Assembly: GCA_025531455.1 (NCBI GenBank)
Contig: JAMYHL010000108.1
Coordinates: 39,370-103,369, forward strand
Length of the DNA stretch: 64,000 nt
Reading direction: 5' to 3'
Source: Apiotrichum sp. Y4204
Taxonomy: Eukaryota > Basidiomycota > Tremellomycetes > Trichosporonales > Trichosporonaceae
Numbering within the stretch: the stretch's first letter is position 1; every line of letters begins with the position of its first letter. The notes beneath the pieces were generated by a model, which searched no databases, was not told the origin of the DNA, and saw only the letters and a program-made list of their open reading frames with translations. A program made the position numbers and the translations under genes. Below, one piece after another: positions 1 to 11,211 of the stretch.

Positions 1-1024
1 TAGTGGCGATGGACACCTGCGACGGGTTAGCGGTGCCCCTCCCGCTCTGTCCTTAGCCGCCGATGACTCACGCTTCAGCTCGAAAGAGGCGCTCACTATC
101 CGATACACCTCCCAGCCAAACTGCTCGTGCAGCCGATGCGCGACAAAGGTGAACACCAACATTGCTGCGGCGATGACCGCCGGGACGGCCACCAGAACCT
201 TGAACATGAGATCGTAGATAGTTCCAGGGCCGACACAGTCCTAGATGGATTAGAATAAGGATCATAACTCAACCCATACTTACCCACTGCCCATCCCTCA
301 TGACACATGGACCGGCTCGTTGCAGCGTGGCGACTGCGACCTTGGTCTGGTACACTTCGACAGCGGCCCAGGCAAGCAGAAAAAGCTCAAAGAAGAGGTG
401 TATGACCAGCTAGAAGAATATCAGCACAGATCAGGACATCAGGATGAGCAGAAGCGCTGCCATAGGAACGATGAGGAGGAACGACCGGGCGACTTCGATC
501 GTCACCTTTTGTAACAGGTGGCCCATGCACAAACGAACACGCAAACACAAGAGTCACGTTCAAGAACGCACTGTCCTCTGCCTGCTTTAACCTATGACCC
601 ACCTGTGTGACATTATGGTTCCTCAGCGCGTCGTATGCATAGAGAAGCGAGAACACACTGGGTGTAAGTGACTGGACGCCAAACAGTTCACCTAGCCAGA
701 ATGAAGTTGGTCAAGTACAGCGCCGAGCCGCGGAGTTGCGGGACGTTGACACCAGCGCGGACCTGCCGTCAGCGAGAAAAGGGTGGCACTACATACATCG
801 AGAATGATGAAGGCTGTGATGACAAGTCCGCTGACAAGAAACGACTCGATCATAGCTATCGTTAGCTCTTGACCTTTCGCTCGCCACCAGGGCGTTTTCA
901 GGCTCCCTAAACACTCACCCACACCCATGTACAAAGTGTCCGCTGAGGAAAACTTGAGCTTGTTGCGCTGCGCCGGGCCATGATGCGACTCGCGGAAAGC
1001 GAGGCTTCTCATATTCGTGCTCAT
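1..1024 (-). CDS. Multi-pass membrane protein (partial, runs off the left edge)
   Basis: Several exons on the minus strand join in frame. The start is taken at MSTNMRSL (ATG at 1024), followed by a polar N-terminus and an exon with a hydrophobic helix (SFLVSGLVITAFIILD). Further exons carry YLTNFILA, SFLLIVPMAALLLILM, a segment beginning LVIHLFFELFLLAW, and one with VLVAVPAVIAAAMLVFTFVA followed by HEQFGWEVYRI. At least five to six transmembrane helices are visible and a last intron donor lies near base 111, so the C-terminus is outside the window. Most introns have GT-AG ends, but the junction near 430-460 needs a very short intron (about 28 bases) and may be mis-modelled. The layout resembles basidiomycete 7-TM proteins of unknown function. 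I do not recognise a specific role. Confidence 0.55.
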
Positions 1025-2581
1025 CTTGGATCTTGGAAGGCTCGTTCTGAGAGTGACCGATGGTGAGAGGCAAAGCAAGGATGTGGATGAAAGGTCGATA
1101 AGCAAAGGAGTCAGTCGTTGACTTTATAAGTCGAGGGTGTGTAGTGAGAGTGTTTGCCTGTTACTTTCGACTTCTCATCATCAGAGGCGCACGTTGCACG
1201 GCTCCCAGTCTCACACCTGACACAACCGCGGAGAGTGCGTAAGGGCTGTGTGCTGTGCAGACAATACACACAGACAAGGCGGGTCCATGCCCAGCTATCG
1301 CTGCGCCGCGTGACAAGTGGGTCACAAGTGAACGAGGACGGACAAGAGGTCAACGGGGTTTGAAGTCGTCGAGCGCGGACCGTCACTCCTCCCCCGTCGC
1401 TCATCGCGAACCGCCTTCGGATGATCCGGGAATCGGGAATCGAAGGGAGTGCACGAGCTTCTAAGAGTCATGATTCTGCGAGGCGCTGTCGCCATCCAAA
1501 GTGGGCCCTCTGCGCCTCGCCTCGCCTTTGCAGTGCAGTGGATTCCTGTGTCGCATGTCGCACTTGACAAACGCATTCCACGGGTTCTCATTCCGGATAT
1601 CAGCATGTCCCCAGTGATGCAATGACATTTCAAGTACATCCGAGGGCGCGAATATGGGTTGTTCCCATGATCCCATGATCCCATGATCCCCCATGCTCCC
1701 CATGGACTCAGCGATCAGCGCAATGCACCGGAATTGACAGCCTCTCTCTCTCTCTCACTGCTAGTACATTCATTTGTTGAGCCGCCTCGGGCTATGCTGG
1801 CCACGTATGTGATATGTGATATGTGGTATCTCACTGGCCACTGGTGTGCTCTGCATTCCGAGCGTCACATTGCGGTATCACGGGACCATGTCCACCCGAC
1901 GATCGACGGCTCGATCTGGACTGCCAAGACGATGGAGATGCGGCATCAGTGAAACATTCGCCGTAACTCGTTATTGCTCTTCAGTCCTGCGAGCATGTGA
2001 AGGAGGTCAGGCTTTGGCCTCGGAATCTGGCGATGAAGACTCTCGGGTGCTGGATCCGGGATCTGCACTCCAACAGAGAGGATGTTTGCCATGAGTTCTT
2101 CGTCGACGTGTCTGCAGCATCTGAAGCGGTACCTGCCACTGCCGCGCTCTGGCGGATCCGTCGCGCTATGCTCACCTACAGGATCACCAAGGCACACAGC
2201 CACGCGCTCACTCAGCCGCTCCGATGCCACACTGCTGAATACGTCAATCTGTTTGTCCCCCTTCAGCTCCTTCCTATTCACTATGCATGCAATCTTCATC
2301 GGTGCAAGCTACCGGAGCTGGGGGACATGGTCGGCGGCTGTGAGCGACAGGGAGGGGATCGGACGCCGGACTTGAAATGGGGCTCCACAGCGGCACTTCG
2401 GCGTTCGGTTAACTCCGGCTACTGCGGGCCCTCGATCTGGAAACCCCACCCTGCTCTTCGGCTACACGTCCACAAAAAGTCAGCCCACATCGTCCAGTCT
2501 CTCTTATGGCTCTGGCTCTCGAGTCTGGTTGTCAGCTAATACCTAAACTAACAGCTCCTCACTCGACATTTGCCGCCCACA
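1025..2581. other. Intergenic, 1.55 kb
   Basis: No coding region that I can support. Overlapping open frames here (for example 1997-2539 plus) have atypical composition and no recognisable motif. The stretch includes a short 8-bp tandem repeat (listed separately) and a CT run near 1741-1758. It should contain the promoter of the leftward membrane-protein gene and of the rightward thioesterase gene. Confidence 0.5.
1664..1687. repeat. 8-bp tandem repeat (CCCATGAT x3)
   Basis: Three exact head-to-tail copies of CCCATGAT, followed by decayed variants (CCCATG, CCCCATGG) to about 1704. It lies in non-coding DNA. Similar ATGGATCC/CCATGG-rich words recur near 14680, 17040 and 44045. Confidence 0.8.
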
Positions 2582-3317
2582 ATGCCTGCCATGATCGCGT
2601 TCGACGACGAGTCCGCCCAGACGACCCAGACCTTCCTGGGCCGCGCTGCCTGGGGGCACGCCCTGGCAACGGCGACGAAGCCGGCGGAGATGGAGCCCGT
2701 GCCGCCCGTCAACGCCAAAGGGGGCCGCACGATTCCGGCTGGCGGCTGGACAACGACATATGAGATTATGTGCACCGAGGGTTAGTGAGGCCACGCCAGT
2801 TGGGGAGGCTGCTGACCGGTATAGAAATGTGCAACCCCTTGGGCAACCTGCACGGCGGTGCCGCCGCGACGATCGTTGACTCGTAGGTCTGAATGGTTTG
2901 TAGCGAATTCTGACGTGAAGGATCACATCAGCATCTCTTGCGCTCCTCGCGACGGAGACCTTCTGGGGTATCCCCATGCTGACTGGCGTTACCATCAGCC
3001 TCGACATGCAGTACTACAACGCGGCTCCAGTGTGGGTACTTGTGGAGATGGGTGTTGCGATCTAACTGATGTTTGCAGAGGAACGAAGATGAAGCTGATC
3101 GTCACGGTCGAGCATATGAGCATGTCGCTCTGCAATGTCCGCGGAGACGTGAGTACATTGATACCAGCGGATGAGCAGCCTACTCCTGCGTGACGGCGCA
3201 CACCTTAGTTATCAGTCAGACTGACTTCAGCTCGTTGACTGGGAGACAGGCAAGCGCTTCGCGAGCGGCACCCACATCAAGACCTGGCGACAACTCGCGC
3301 GCCCGTCCAAGCTCTAA
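2582..3317 (+). CDS. Hotdog-fold acyl-CoA thioesterase (PaaI/ACOT13-like)
   Basis: Five exons join in frame. The ATG at 2582 lies in a good context (CCCACA before it). The second exon carries the signature NLHGGAAATIVDS, matching the hotdog thioesterase HGG...D element in which Gly/His bind the acyl-CoA and the Asp acts in catalysis. The following exons give a long helix (ASLALLATETFWG), then strands VTISLDMQYYNAAP and KLIVTVEHMSMSLCNVRGD, and a last exon starting WETGKRFASG and ending RPSKL before TAA. The size is about 150-160 residues, usual for the family. The predicted reaction is hydrolysis of acyl-CoA thioesters; chain length cannot be read from the sequence. No organelle signal is obvious. 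Confidence 0.8.
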
Positions 3318-3887
3318 ATATGGAGCTGGAACTGACTTGACTGATGCCCTTCGATTAGAATGTACACGACGTCACGTGAGACATAGACTTTCATGATATA
3401 AACCCTGCAGTTTGACAGTGGAGGCTTTATCCGAGTTGTGGTGATCATGCGGCCAGAGTAGCCCGAATACAGGCAACGAGCAGTTGATTGCCGCAGTCGT
3501 GAAGGACAGTGTGTTGCCGGAGTGTGGATTAGATGACACGTGCAAACGAACTGCGAGCGAGGGGCGAGGTATGTGTGAGAAGCGGAGATTCGTGCCTAGA
3601 ACTGTCGACAATGGTTCCCGGTGGTAGCTGTCAACAACTGTCCACGCCTGTCTTCACATGACGACACGCATCCATTACGACATTACCGGGCGATCCCCAC
3701 CGCCTCTTCGTGCATCTGTCTAGCTATAACGACCTTGTTTCTCATCAACACGCACTCATCCTTCTGTCACTTGACACATTGGTGGATCCCACAATACATA
3801 TCGAATCTACCCAGAAGTCTCAGCTTTCCCGTGCGTCTGACTTGCAGCTTCAATCTGACGCCAGCTGCAAACCCATCATCACTCATC
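3318..3887. other. Intergenic, promoter of the downstream flavoenzyme
   Basis: No gene seen. The open frame of the flavoenzyme runs upstream to 3621, but that extension lacks a convincing start and has non-coding composition, so I treat 3621-3887 as leader or promoter. Confidence 0.5.
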
Positions 3888-5141
3888 ATGTCGGAGCCGG
3901 AGGTCATCATCGTTGGGTCGGGCATTGCTGGTGCAACTCTTGCATCGCTGCTGGCCCCATCGTGCCGTGTACTGCTGCTTGACCGTGACGTCCGCGGCCT
4001 CCCAGGATCTACGGGACACGCGCCGGGCCTGGTTGGGAAGCTGGCTCCACCAGTTCCCAGCGCCGAGGGACTGACTGAGCTCGCCAGGCGGAGCATCGCG
4101 TACTACCAGACCGTCCCCGGCGGTTTTGACGTCGTGGGCGGCCTGGAGGTCACCACGGACCCCGACGACATGGTCAAGTTTGAGCAGCGTGTCAAACATG
4201 CGACGTCTCAAGGGATCAAAGCGCGCGTCGTGTCTTCAGCTGAAGCACAGGCGCTAGCGCCCGAGCTTCTCGGCCAGATCGCGGGTGGCATCTACTTTCC
4301 CGACGATGGCACGGCCAACGCCCGTATCCTCGCGGAGCACGGCCACGACACTGCGCAGGCAGCTCGCGCCGAGCTCCGTGACGCCGACGTCTTGTCAATC
4401 AAGCCCACCAACGACGGATACACGGTATCACTCGACAGTGGCGAGACTCTCGCTGCACCCCATGTTGTGGTGTGCACTGGCATTTGGGCGGGCCAATTGA
4501 CTCCTTCGCTCGCAAGTACAGCCGTCAGCGCAACGCACCCTTACGCCTTTTCTTCTCCTCATCCGCAGCGGAGCAGCAAGTCGCCATGGATTCGGTGGCC
4601 GTTCAACCACGTCTACGCCCGCGACCATGGCGACCGGGACGGACTCGGCACCTACGCCCACGACCCCGTCCACGTTCGGCCGGAGACGTACAGCACAATG
4701 CGATCCAGCTTTAGCAAGTGGGATGACCGCTTTTCCAAGGCTGTGGACGACTCTCTGGCCTTCCTCCACCCCAAGACGGCCGAAACATTCGGTGGCCAGG
4801 GCCGCACCATCTGCGCCTCCGGTCACGGCAAGGACGTGGACGCTGCACGCGGCGCGGAGGTGCCGTACGCTTATGGCGGCGTGTTCACCGTCACTCCGGA
4901 CGGCATGCCACACTTTGGCAAGCTCGAGACCAGTGGTGAGGGCACACTCTGGGCCGGTGTCGGCGCGTGGGTGACGCAGGCGGGCGGTGCGGCGCAGGTC
5001 CTCGCAGACATGATCCTCGACGCTATGGAGAAGAAGGAGGCGCCGGTGGAGGACAAGTGGCTCCGGACGGCGCTTGACCCTAGGCGCTTTGAGGATCAGG
5101 ATGCGGTTGAGCTGGAGGCCGCAGCACTGGCGTCGATGTGA
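3888..5141 (+). CDS. FAD-dependent oxidoreductase of the DAO family (dimethylglycine/sarcosine oxidase-like)
   Basis: A single uninterrupted frame of 417 residues starting MSEPEVIIVGSG. The N-terminal dinucleotide-binding motif VGSGIAGATLASLL and the acidic residue ending the next strand (LLLDRD) define an FAD Rossmann fold. GSTGHAPGLVGKL resembles the STxHAPGLV segment of bacterial dimethylglycine oxidase and sarcosine dehydrogenase, where the His holds flavin covalently. A C-terminal FAD-contact region is seen as TPDGMPHFG and GVGAWVTQAGGAAQ. The aminomethyltransferase/folate domain of full DMGO is absent, so this is an oxidase module only. The likely reaction is oxidative demethylation or deamination of a secondary or tertiary amine; the substrate is not determined. 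Lack of introns is unusual beside its neighbours. The upstream in-frame extension to 3621 was not used, because MSEP is followed at once by the nucleotide-binding strand. Confidence 0.8.
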   Translation: MSEPEVIIVGSGIAGATLASLLAPSCRVLLLDRDVRGLPGSTGHAPGLVGKLAPPVPSAEGLTELARRSIAYYQTVPGGFDVVGGLEVTTDPDDMVKFEQRVKHATSQGIKARVVSSAEAQALAPELLGQIAGGIYFPDDGTANARILAEHGHDTAQAARAELRDADVLSIKPTNDGYTVSLDSGETLAAPHVVVCTGIWAGQLTPSLASTAVSATHPYAFSSPHPQRSSKSPWIRWPFNHVYARDHGDRDGLGTYAHDPVHVRPETYSTMRSSFSKWDDRFSKAVDDSLAFLHPKTAETFGGQGRTICASGHGKDVDAARGAEVPYAYGGVFTVTPDGMPHFGKLETSGEGTLWAGVGAWVTQAGGAAQVLADMILDAMEKKEAPVEDKWLRTALDPRRFEDQDAVELEAAALASM

Positions 5142-5440
5142 GAGCTACCGCATTGCACCAGGGATAAGATGAGATACCTGCAGAATCTGCGAATGAAGCT
5201 ATAGGAAGTCACTCCCAAGCCGCTGGAGCTTGGATTACTGTAACGTCTCAGGTAATGTCGATGACTGCTAACCCTCACTCAAGCTAACAGAGTCACTGCA
5301 TGGCTCGCAGACCGGAGGGATGGACTTCATCAGCTCTACGTAGACCCAGACTCAGACGACCAGTGACCGTCTACTTTGGCATCCATTTTCTTACATTGCT
5401 TTATCGCGTTCGTGTTTTATTGTATGAGGGGCCTATTCTA

Positions 5441-6151
5441 CTACCTCCACTTGGCAGTGCTATCAAATCTCTCAATATCCTGGCTAGCGGATGTCGGGGC
5501 GCGTCGAAGCAGGACGTCGCGAACGCTAACAATACGAGGAGGAGTTGGGAAGAAATCTTTGCGAGCCTTGAAGTACATTACACCAAGGATGATAGCGTCG
5601 ATCAACGACTCAATGTCAGTGGACTTCCGACTGAAAAAACGCACAAGAACAATCCAAACCCAAGGACAAACTAGGGCTCCAAATCTAGCACTCGAATGGT
5701 CAGCGCCACACCGACTGATTGTGTCCTATATACTTACTCCACCCCTTGGGCTGCGTTATCAGGATCCCAAGTGAGAACGGATGCCAACCCAAGGAATGCA
5801 GCTGCCCATCCGAAAAAGAAGATCGACGTGAGGCCCCATAGTTGAGCCCCGGTCCTAGCAAGGGCTGAGCCTGGTCGATAGAGCAGAACAGCAAGGCTTC
5901 AAGAGTCAGTGCTGGGAAGAAGCCTGTTTACTCACCTGGACACCGTGAACAGAAAGCAGTAAGCGCCAATCACACAACAGCCGACGATGTATCTATCGTA
6001 GTCTGCAAGCAGCACGTTGTTGCAGATGACATAGCGCAATTCTATGCTTACGATGATGCAGCATGGCTGCTGTGCATGCTACTTCACCTGCACAGCAAGC
6101 TGTCACAAGGGCGAAAATGACGGTGTACACAGTAAGGAGAACTCTAGACAT
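5441..6151 (-). CDS. Four-helix membrane protein (MARVEL-like topology), 177 aa
   Basis: Exons 6151-6088, 6002-5936, 5896-5738 and 5684-5441 join in frame to 534 bases (177 residues plus TAG). All three introns are short (85, 39 and 53 bases) with GTGAAG, GTGAGT and GTAAGT donors. The protein starts MSRVLLTVYTVIFALV, then has helices YIVGCCVIGAYCFLFTV, LTSIFFFGWAAAFLGLASVL and LVCPWVWIVLV, and a basic cytosolic tail ending STAKWR. Size and spacing fit fungal MARVEL/tetraspan proteins, but I see no diagnostic residue. Function unknown. It is the clearest member of the membrane-protein group in the first 9 kb. Confidence 0.65.
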
Positions 6152-8154
6152 TATGTGCGCAACTGTGTGGGACTGCAGATTGTTGACCCTCAAGTACATT
6201 GCCTTTTAAGTGAAGATCAGGTCATACGGACCGATGTCAGTACCTCACTCTCACTACACCTTCACATCAGCGTTGAGAGGTGGAAATGACGCACAGAAAA
6301 CTACAGTTTGGTGTCAAGACCAACGGCTGTCAATGCAACACAATGAAGCTCAGTACACCCTCAGTCGAATTGTTCGAACCCCTCGTTGTCATGGTAACAC
6401 ACTACAAAGACCTGCAACACTGATACGTCACAGACACCACAGGAACGAGCAAGCGTGCCTTTTACTCTTTCCCGGAAGACTGCATAGAGTCGGATGAGTA
6501 ACTCCCTCACGATGCTGACTTTGGTTGTCATGATTCCAGCTCGAGGTTCTCGGGCCCAACTAAACTAAGCTAATCCGTCAGTCAAGTCGGTCGTCCACCC
6601 GATACCCCGCGTGGGCCGGTCATGACGTTGATTCTGCAATTCTGGTTGAGCCCGATGAGGCCTTCTTGGCGGTCATTCCTCGGAATTGCCTGGAATCTCA
6701 GGGTGCTGGTCCGAGTAGCATGTTATCACAGTGTTGAGACGTTTCAGCAAAACGCTATCTGCAAGCAGTCAGTTCTGATATGGGACTCAGCATGGTCGCC
6801 ACTGTGACAACAGCGGACACCGAAGAAGTACAGTGTTTCGTAAGCTGAACGAGTGGCCTGAGCACTCCCAGAACTTGTAATCAGGTGGTCGGCGTGATGT
6901 GACGCGCATGGCGCAAAATGGATTGTTCCTCCACAAAGCAAACAACAGCTTTGGGTAGCAGACAGTCAACCGGCATATCGAGCAATAACGGAGGAAGGTC
7001 AGCTCACTTATCCTTCCCATTTCTCCGGCAGTCTACAGCTAGCAAGCGGTCTGTACCCCGCTAGGCTTCCTTGAATGGAGATCGTGACTCATACTGAGTA
7101 GGATTTGATGGTGGTCGCTGTGGAGCAACGCGTATGACGCATTGAACTGTGCCTACTGTACACTTAGCGGGCAACAGTGCTGTGCGCTAACGGCCAACAG
7201 GCACATCGAGCAGTGACCGAGGTGGTGTGCAGCCTTACCCTTGAGCGACCCACTCTTCGACATTCTATGATAACAAACGGTAGTATTGTAACGGCGTTGT
7301 TGTACAGTGACGACGGCGTCGGGTCAGTCCAACGCATGTCACCATGGAAGCCATCCGAAAATGTATGCCCCGCTGCTCTCCTCTTGACTGGTTCGGCCTG
7401 TCATGTACTGGCGCGAACCGGGCTTGAGGTGTACATGCTGCAGACGATTAAGCTCCTCCAGACACAGTAATTATCAGATCTCTTCCTTGTCAGCGAATAT
7501 CGTTCCCTTGACACCACTGACAGCATGCTGGCTTCAGTATGCTTCTCGTGCTGTTTTGCCAAGGCACCCCTTCTCAGCTTTTGTACTGAAGATCTGCCCT
7601 TGATACCAAACTTGACGATGGCATCGGCAGCTACCGCAGACGCAAGTTCTAGGGCCGAGTGGAACGGGTACTGGTACGTCAGGAGATTGACCTAGAGCTG
7701 GGGCCCATCCTCCTCGACTTCATCCAGCCAGTGGGCGTTAAACCAGAACCTCGGTATCTTATAGTAAAGTCCTCCATGCGTCCGGTCGTACGGAAAAGCG
7801 CTTCTATGGGATGTCGATCTCCGGTGCGCTTTTGCAACAGAGCTGAGCTCAACGGCAGTAGTCTTTTCACACTGAGGATGACTGGTCACAGGCTAGCTAC
7901 GAAGTTGGCAACGTCGCTTATCTGGCACCATACATGCTAGTATTACAGCAGAGTGCCTCACAGTAGTCGGGGAAACACTTCTCAAATGTTCTCCTCCTCA
8001 TCGCAAAAACGACGTGATGACATCAACAAGCCATATGCGCCTTACGCTCTTCAACATGATCAGCAAGTTGGTTCCTGCAAACTACCTGCTTGAAGGCTTT
8101 CCATCTGGTGGACGCGCCGACTATAGCTGATTCGCCTGTCAACTTCTTCGAAGC
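6152..8154. other. Gene-poor 2 kb stretch with possible relic exons
   Basis: No complete gene could be assembled on either strand. One open frame on the minus strand (7401-7691, listed separately) reads like a coding exon after an acceptor. Elsewhere the frames are short and interrupted. The context between similar membrane-protein genes suggests decayed copies, but this is inference. Confidence 0.4.
7401..7691 (-). pseudogene. Possible relic exon(s) of a membrane-protein gene
   Basis: After a plausible acceptor (CTCTAG at about 7697-7692) the minus strand is open for about 97 codons: it begins VNLLTYQYPFHSALELA and continues SAVAADAIVKFG, after which a GTATCA donor would be possible. The preceding exon could not be joined with confidence and no start codon fits. 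The start resembles transmembrane segments of neighbouring proteins. It may be a remnant, a mis-modelled exon or chance. Confidence 0.25.
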
Positions 8155-8776
8155 TCAAGCGAGACGGCGGCGTAAAGGCGCAGGGGCGTCGACCTCGGTG
8201 GACCTGAAATGCATCAAGCACTAACAGCACCACAATCTGCAGGTTAGATCTTCGTCAGTGGCATCTGCATATACTGACCACACCAAGCTGAACAGTGATC
8301 AAGGCTAATGAGGCGAACTGCAGGCTGAACAGTCAATCGGCGCATTATTCATCCGGAGTAGAGCACTCACTCGTCTGCGATCCCATATCGTTTCCTCTTG
8401 GATGAGTAGAAGATGATCAGTGGCAAAGCTGCCAGGAGTGTGAGGCAGTTGAGGAGAGTCACTTCGTTCGAGATCGAGGCCCACTTTGACTGTGGCTTCG
8501 TTTCGCGTAAAACAAGACTTGCAGTGTAAGTGACAAAGTTATTTTACTGGGAAGCGTACGTGGGAATCAAGATTGCGAATGACACCCCAGAGAGGACACA
8601 GCGTACAATGTCGTACGTTGCTTCTGCTACGGCCGTCAGAACTCAGAGCATGTAGGGGAGGCCCACTTGTACCTACTGAGATGTGATCGCGCGCCACTGC
8701 ACGCGCAGGCTCCGCCAGCGCACAGAGGTAGCAGAGTTAGAAGTGACTTGTGAAAGAGGACCAGACGGCGACCCAT
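8155..8776 (-). CDS. Multi-pass membrane protein, C-terminal exons (5' structure unresolved)
   Basis: Exons on the minus strand support a membrane protein. One reads TAVAEATYDIVRCVLSGVS with hydrophobic FAILIPTYAS following. The next reads LVLRETKPQSKWASISNEVT then LLNCLTLLAALPLIIFYSSK, and after a GTGAGT intron a final short exon ends PAPLRRRLA and TGA (8157-8155). The first of these exons can be reached from an ATG at 8776 (MGRRLVLF), but coding-like pieces continue upstream to about 9250 (for example AAAVLDIAHRLTKPESIN), so the true start is probably further out. Function unknown. Confidence 0.45.
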
Positions 8777-9398
8777 GGTTTCAGAAACATTGAGATGATT
8801 CGAGTTCAGACACGAATTGAGAGGAGTGTTGCGTGTACTTGCTGCTGTAGCATGCGTTGACGTATTTGAGCTAGCTATATGTGCTGGACATTGTTGTACA
8901 GTACTGTTCACCTGCACCGCACCGTACCCGTGTTACGGAATGCTGTGACCGTGACAGATGCCGCAAGGAACAGGATGTATTCAATCCTCCATCTCCACCG
9001 TACCTGGGGAGAATGTCACGGGACTGTTCTCTTGCAGCACAACGACGACATGTGTCTGAAAGCGGTCATTGGCACAAACTCAAGGTGACCCAGAAGAGTT
9101 TTGGGAACATCTTAGGACAAGGCCCAGGAACAGTTGATGGACTCGGGCTTTGTGAGGCGGTGTGCGATATCGAGAACGGCGGCGGCGTATGGAGATCGCC
9201 GGTCGGAAGGTCTGTGGAGCCAACACTCGAGGACGACGGCACATCACACAGATCTCAATGAAACTCAGTGAGATGACTCAGCATGCTCCGAACTGCACGA
9301 CAATAGTGGAGCCTCCGTGCAACCCAATGACCACCTAACATCAAAACAGATTCGTGATTGTTGCATCACCTATACACTTGTGCCAGTCCCCGACCTCA

Positions 9399-10811
9399 TT
9401 ACAACCTTGCGTCACTAGATGATTGGTCGGCTTGTCCTTCAATGTGATCGTAAACTATGCGCTCCATCTTGGCCATAACCTCAAAAAATGACTGTGGATC
9501 CGCAGGGTCAAGAATCTGGGTCCCGCAGAATCCCTTCGAGTCAGCTCTGGGCGACCAACACACTTCACTCACAATGATCTCTGTCTCCGGATCGATCCAG
9601 AAGCGCGTCTTGGCGAGGCCGCCCCAGAACCCACTACCTGCCCGGCGACCATCGGGGCTGTCCGTGGTTGTGAGTGCCAGACCAAGCGAATGTTCGACCT
9701 TGTGACCGTCCAGCATCGCAGAGTTGATGTAGGCTTGGCTTCGGAGGAAGGCCGCCAAGTCTTCGTAGGCGGTGGTCTCGCCGCGCGGCGGCAGAGCATT
9801 TGTGAACAGCAACTTGAAGGACTCGGGCTGCAGTAAGAGCATTGCCCAGCACCTTTGCCTCCTGCGGACTCACCGAGATAATCCCTCCCTCACCGTCTTT
9901 GCAGCCCAGGAGATGCTGCAGGAATGTCAAGTAGCCCTTTGCAGTACCGAGAAGGCCGCCGCCACCGGAAAGGTCGCCAATGTCCTCGCGCGTGAGGGAC
10001 ATGATGGGGCGAGGACCGTCGATTGGGACAACCTTGCCATTCACCTTACCGCACAATCCCATGAGGTGTTTCTTGATGTCATCAGAGGGGTAGAATGTCA
10101 TTCCAGTCACGCCGCAAGGGTTCCAGATGTTCTCCTGGAAGTACTCCTCCAGTGTTTTCCCGGTCAGGCGCCAGACGAGGAAACCAGCCCAATCGATGCC
10201 AGTCGAGTACAAGTACTTTGTTCCGGGTTCAAAGTGAAGGGGAGTGGTGAATGCTTCCACTGTCGCGTTGGGTGCCAAGGGCGACTGAGCCTTGACATAC
10301 TTCCCCCAGCGATCCTCGGCGGGGGAGGTGAAGGGATAAGCCAACCCCGACGTATGGGTGAGCAGGCGCCTTAGGGTGAGCGGCTCTTTCCGCGGGCGGG
10401 TGATGGGCGTTCCGTCTTCCGCAAAACCCTCTAGCAACGGCATAGCCACCAACTCTGGACAGTACTTGTCCAGGAGGCTCGGGTCGTCAAAGTCGATAAG
10501 CCCCTTCTCGGCCAACTGGAGGCACGAGACTGCGACCACGAGCTTGGTCATAGAGAACAGCTGGAGTGCTGTTGTGAGCTACATCTCTTGTCCCCTGAGC
10601 GACGCGGCCACGTACTGGTGCTCTCATCCACCTGCCCCGCCTCAGGCTGCCCGGCCAGCCTGTCGCCCTTGCACGCAGAATAGATCGGGCCCTCAGAATT
10701 GTAAACGGCGAAGAAGAATGCGGGAAGGTTACCCGCTGCAACGGAGGCCTCCAAGTGCGCATCGAGCGCCGCCTTACCCTCGGCGGTCAGATTGGGTAGG
10801 CTGCGAGTCAT
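9399..10811 (-). CDS. Serine hydrolase of the class C beta-lactamase/esterase family (paralogue A)
   Basis: Three exons (10811-10616, 10568-9874, 9827-9399) join to 1320 bases, 439 residues. The catalytic SxxK motif is split from exon 1 and lies in LFSMTKL. The Tyr motif is seen as YLYSTGIDWAG, and LLTHTSGLAYPF is the usual loop after the nucleophile helix. GSGFWGGLAKTRFWIDPE near the end fits the C-terminal beta strand. This is PF00144, which includes fungal esterases, transesterases such as LovD, and peptidases; real beta-lactam cleavage should not be assumed. No signal peptide, so probably cytosolic. Introns of 47 and 46 bases. A TATAAG lies about 45 bases upstream of the ATG. It is clearly related to the gene at 36243-37573. 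Confidence 0.85.
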
Positions 10812-11211
10812 TGTGTGTTGGTGAGAATGTCCCCCAACGGCTCAGAGTGTCTTATACAGCCGTGGAGCAAGTTGCAGCAGGGTCAACAATGGCGTGTGGC
10901 CCTGCTGAGAAGTCTCGGTCATTTCCGATGGCCCAAAGTGGCCGAGATGGCCGAGTCATCCGGGCAATGTCGAACCGGGCACTATCAGTGCGGGGTTGTC
11001 CCCACATTGACAACCATCTCTACAACGTGCTCACACGGCGGTCTCCTGTTTCTTACACATCTGCTATCCGTCCTCAATAGAGTCGCCAAGTCAAGTTGAA
11101 CCAGTTTCTACTACTTGGCTCAACACCTCGCCGCAGACACAGCGACTAATGTCCCTCATCTTTTAATCGGCGTTGACCAATCTCACATATCTTGTTTGTG
11201 AACCTCCCATC
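10812..11211. promoter_or_regulatory. Divergent promoter region between serine hydrolase and FAD dehydrogenase
   Basis: About 400 bases separate two start codons that face away from each other. On the minus strand a TATAAG (10852-10857) lies about 45 bases before the hydrolase ATG. No operator was identified. Co-regulation is possible but not shown. Confidence 0.45.

Noticed and set aside
1997..2539. 180-codon plus-strand open frame
   Set aside because: No motif, composition unlike coding, overlaps other frames, no splice logic.
3621..3887. Upstream extension of the flavoenzyme frame
   Set aside because: FAD-binding strand begins right after the MSEP start; extension reads like leader sequence.
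5300..5774. Two plus-strand frames (124 and 132 codons)
   Set aside because: Antisense to exons 3 and 4 of the well-joined four-helix membrane gene.
6370..6390. GTTCGAACCCC, like a tRNA B box
   Set aside because: No matching A box or cloverleaf arms around it.
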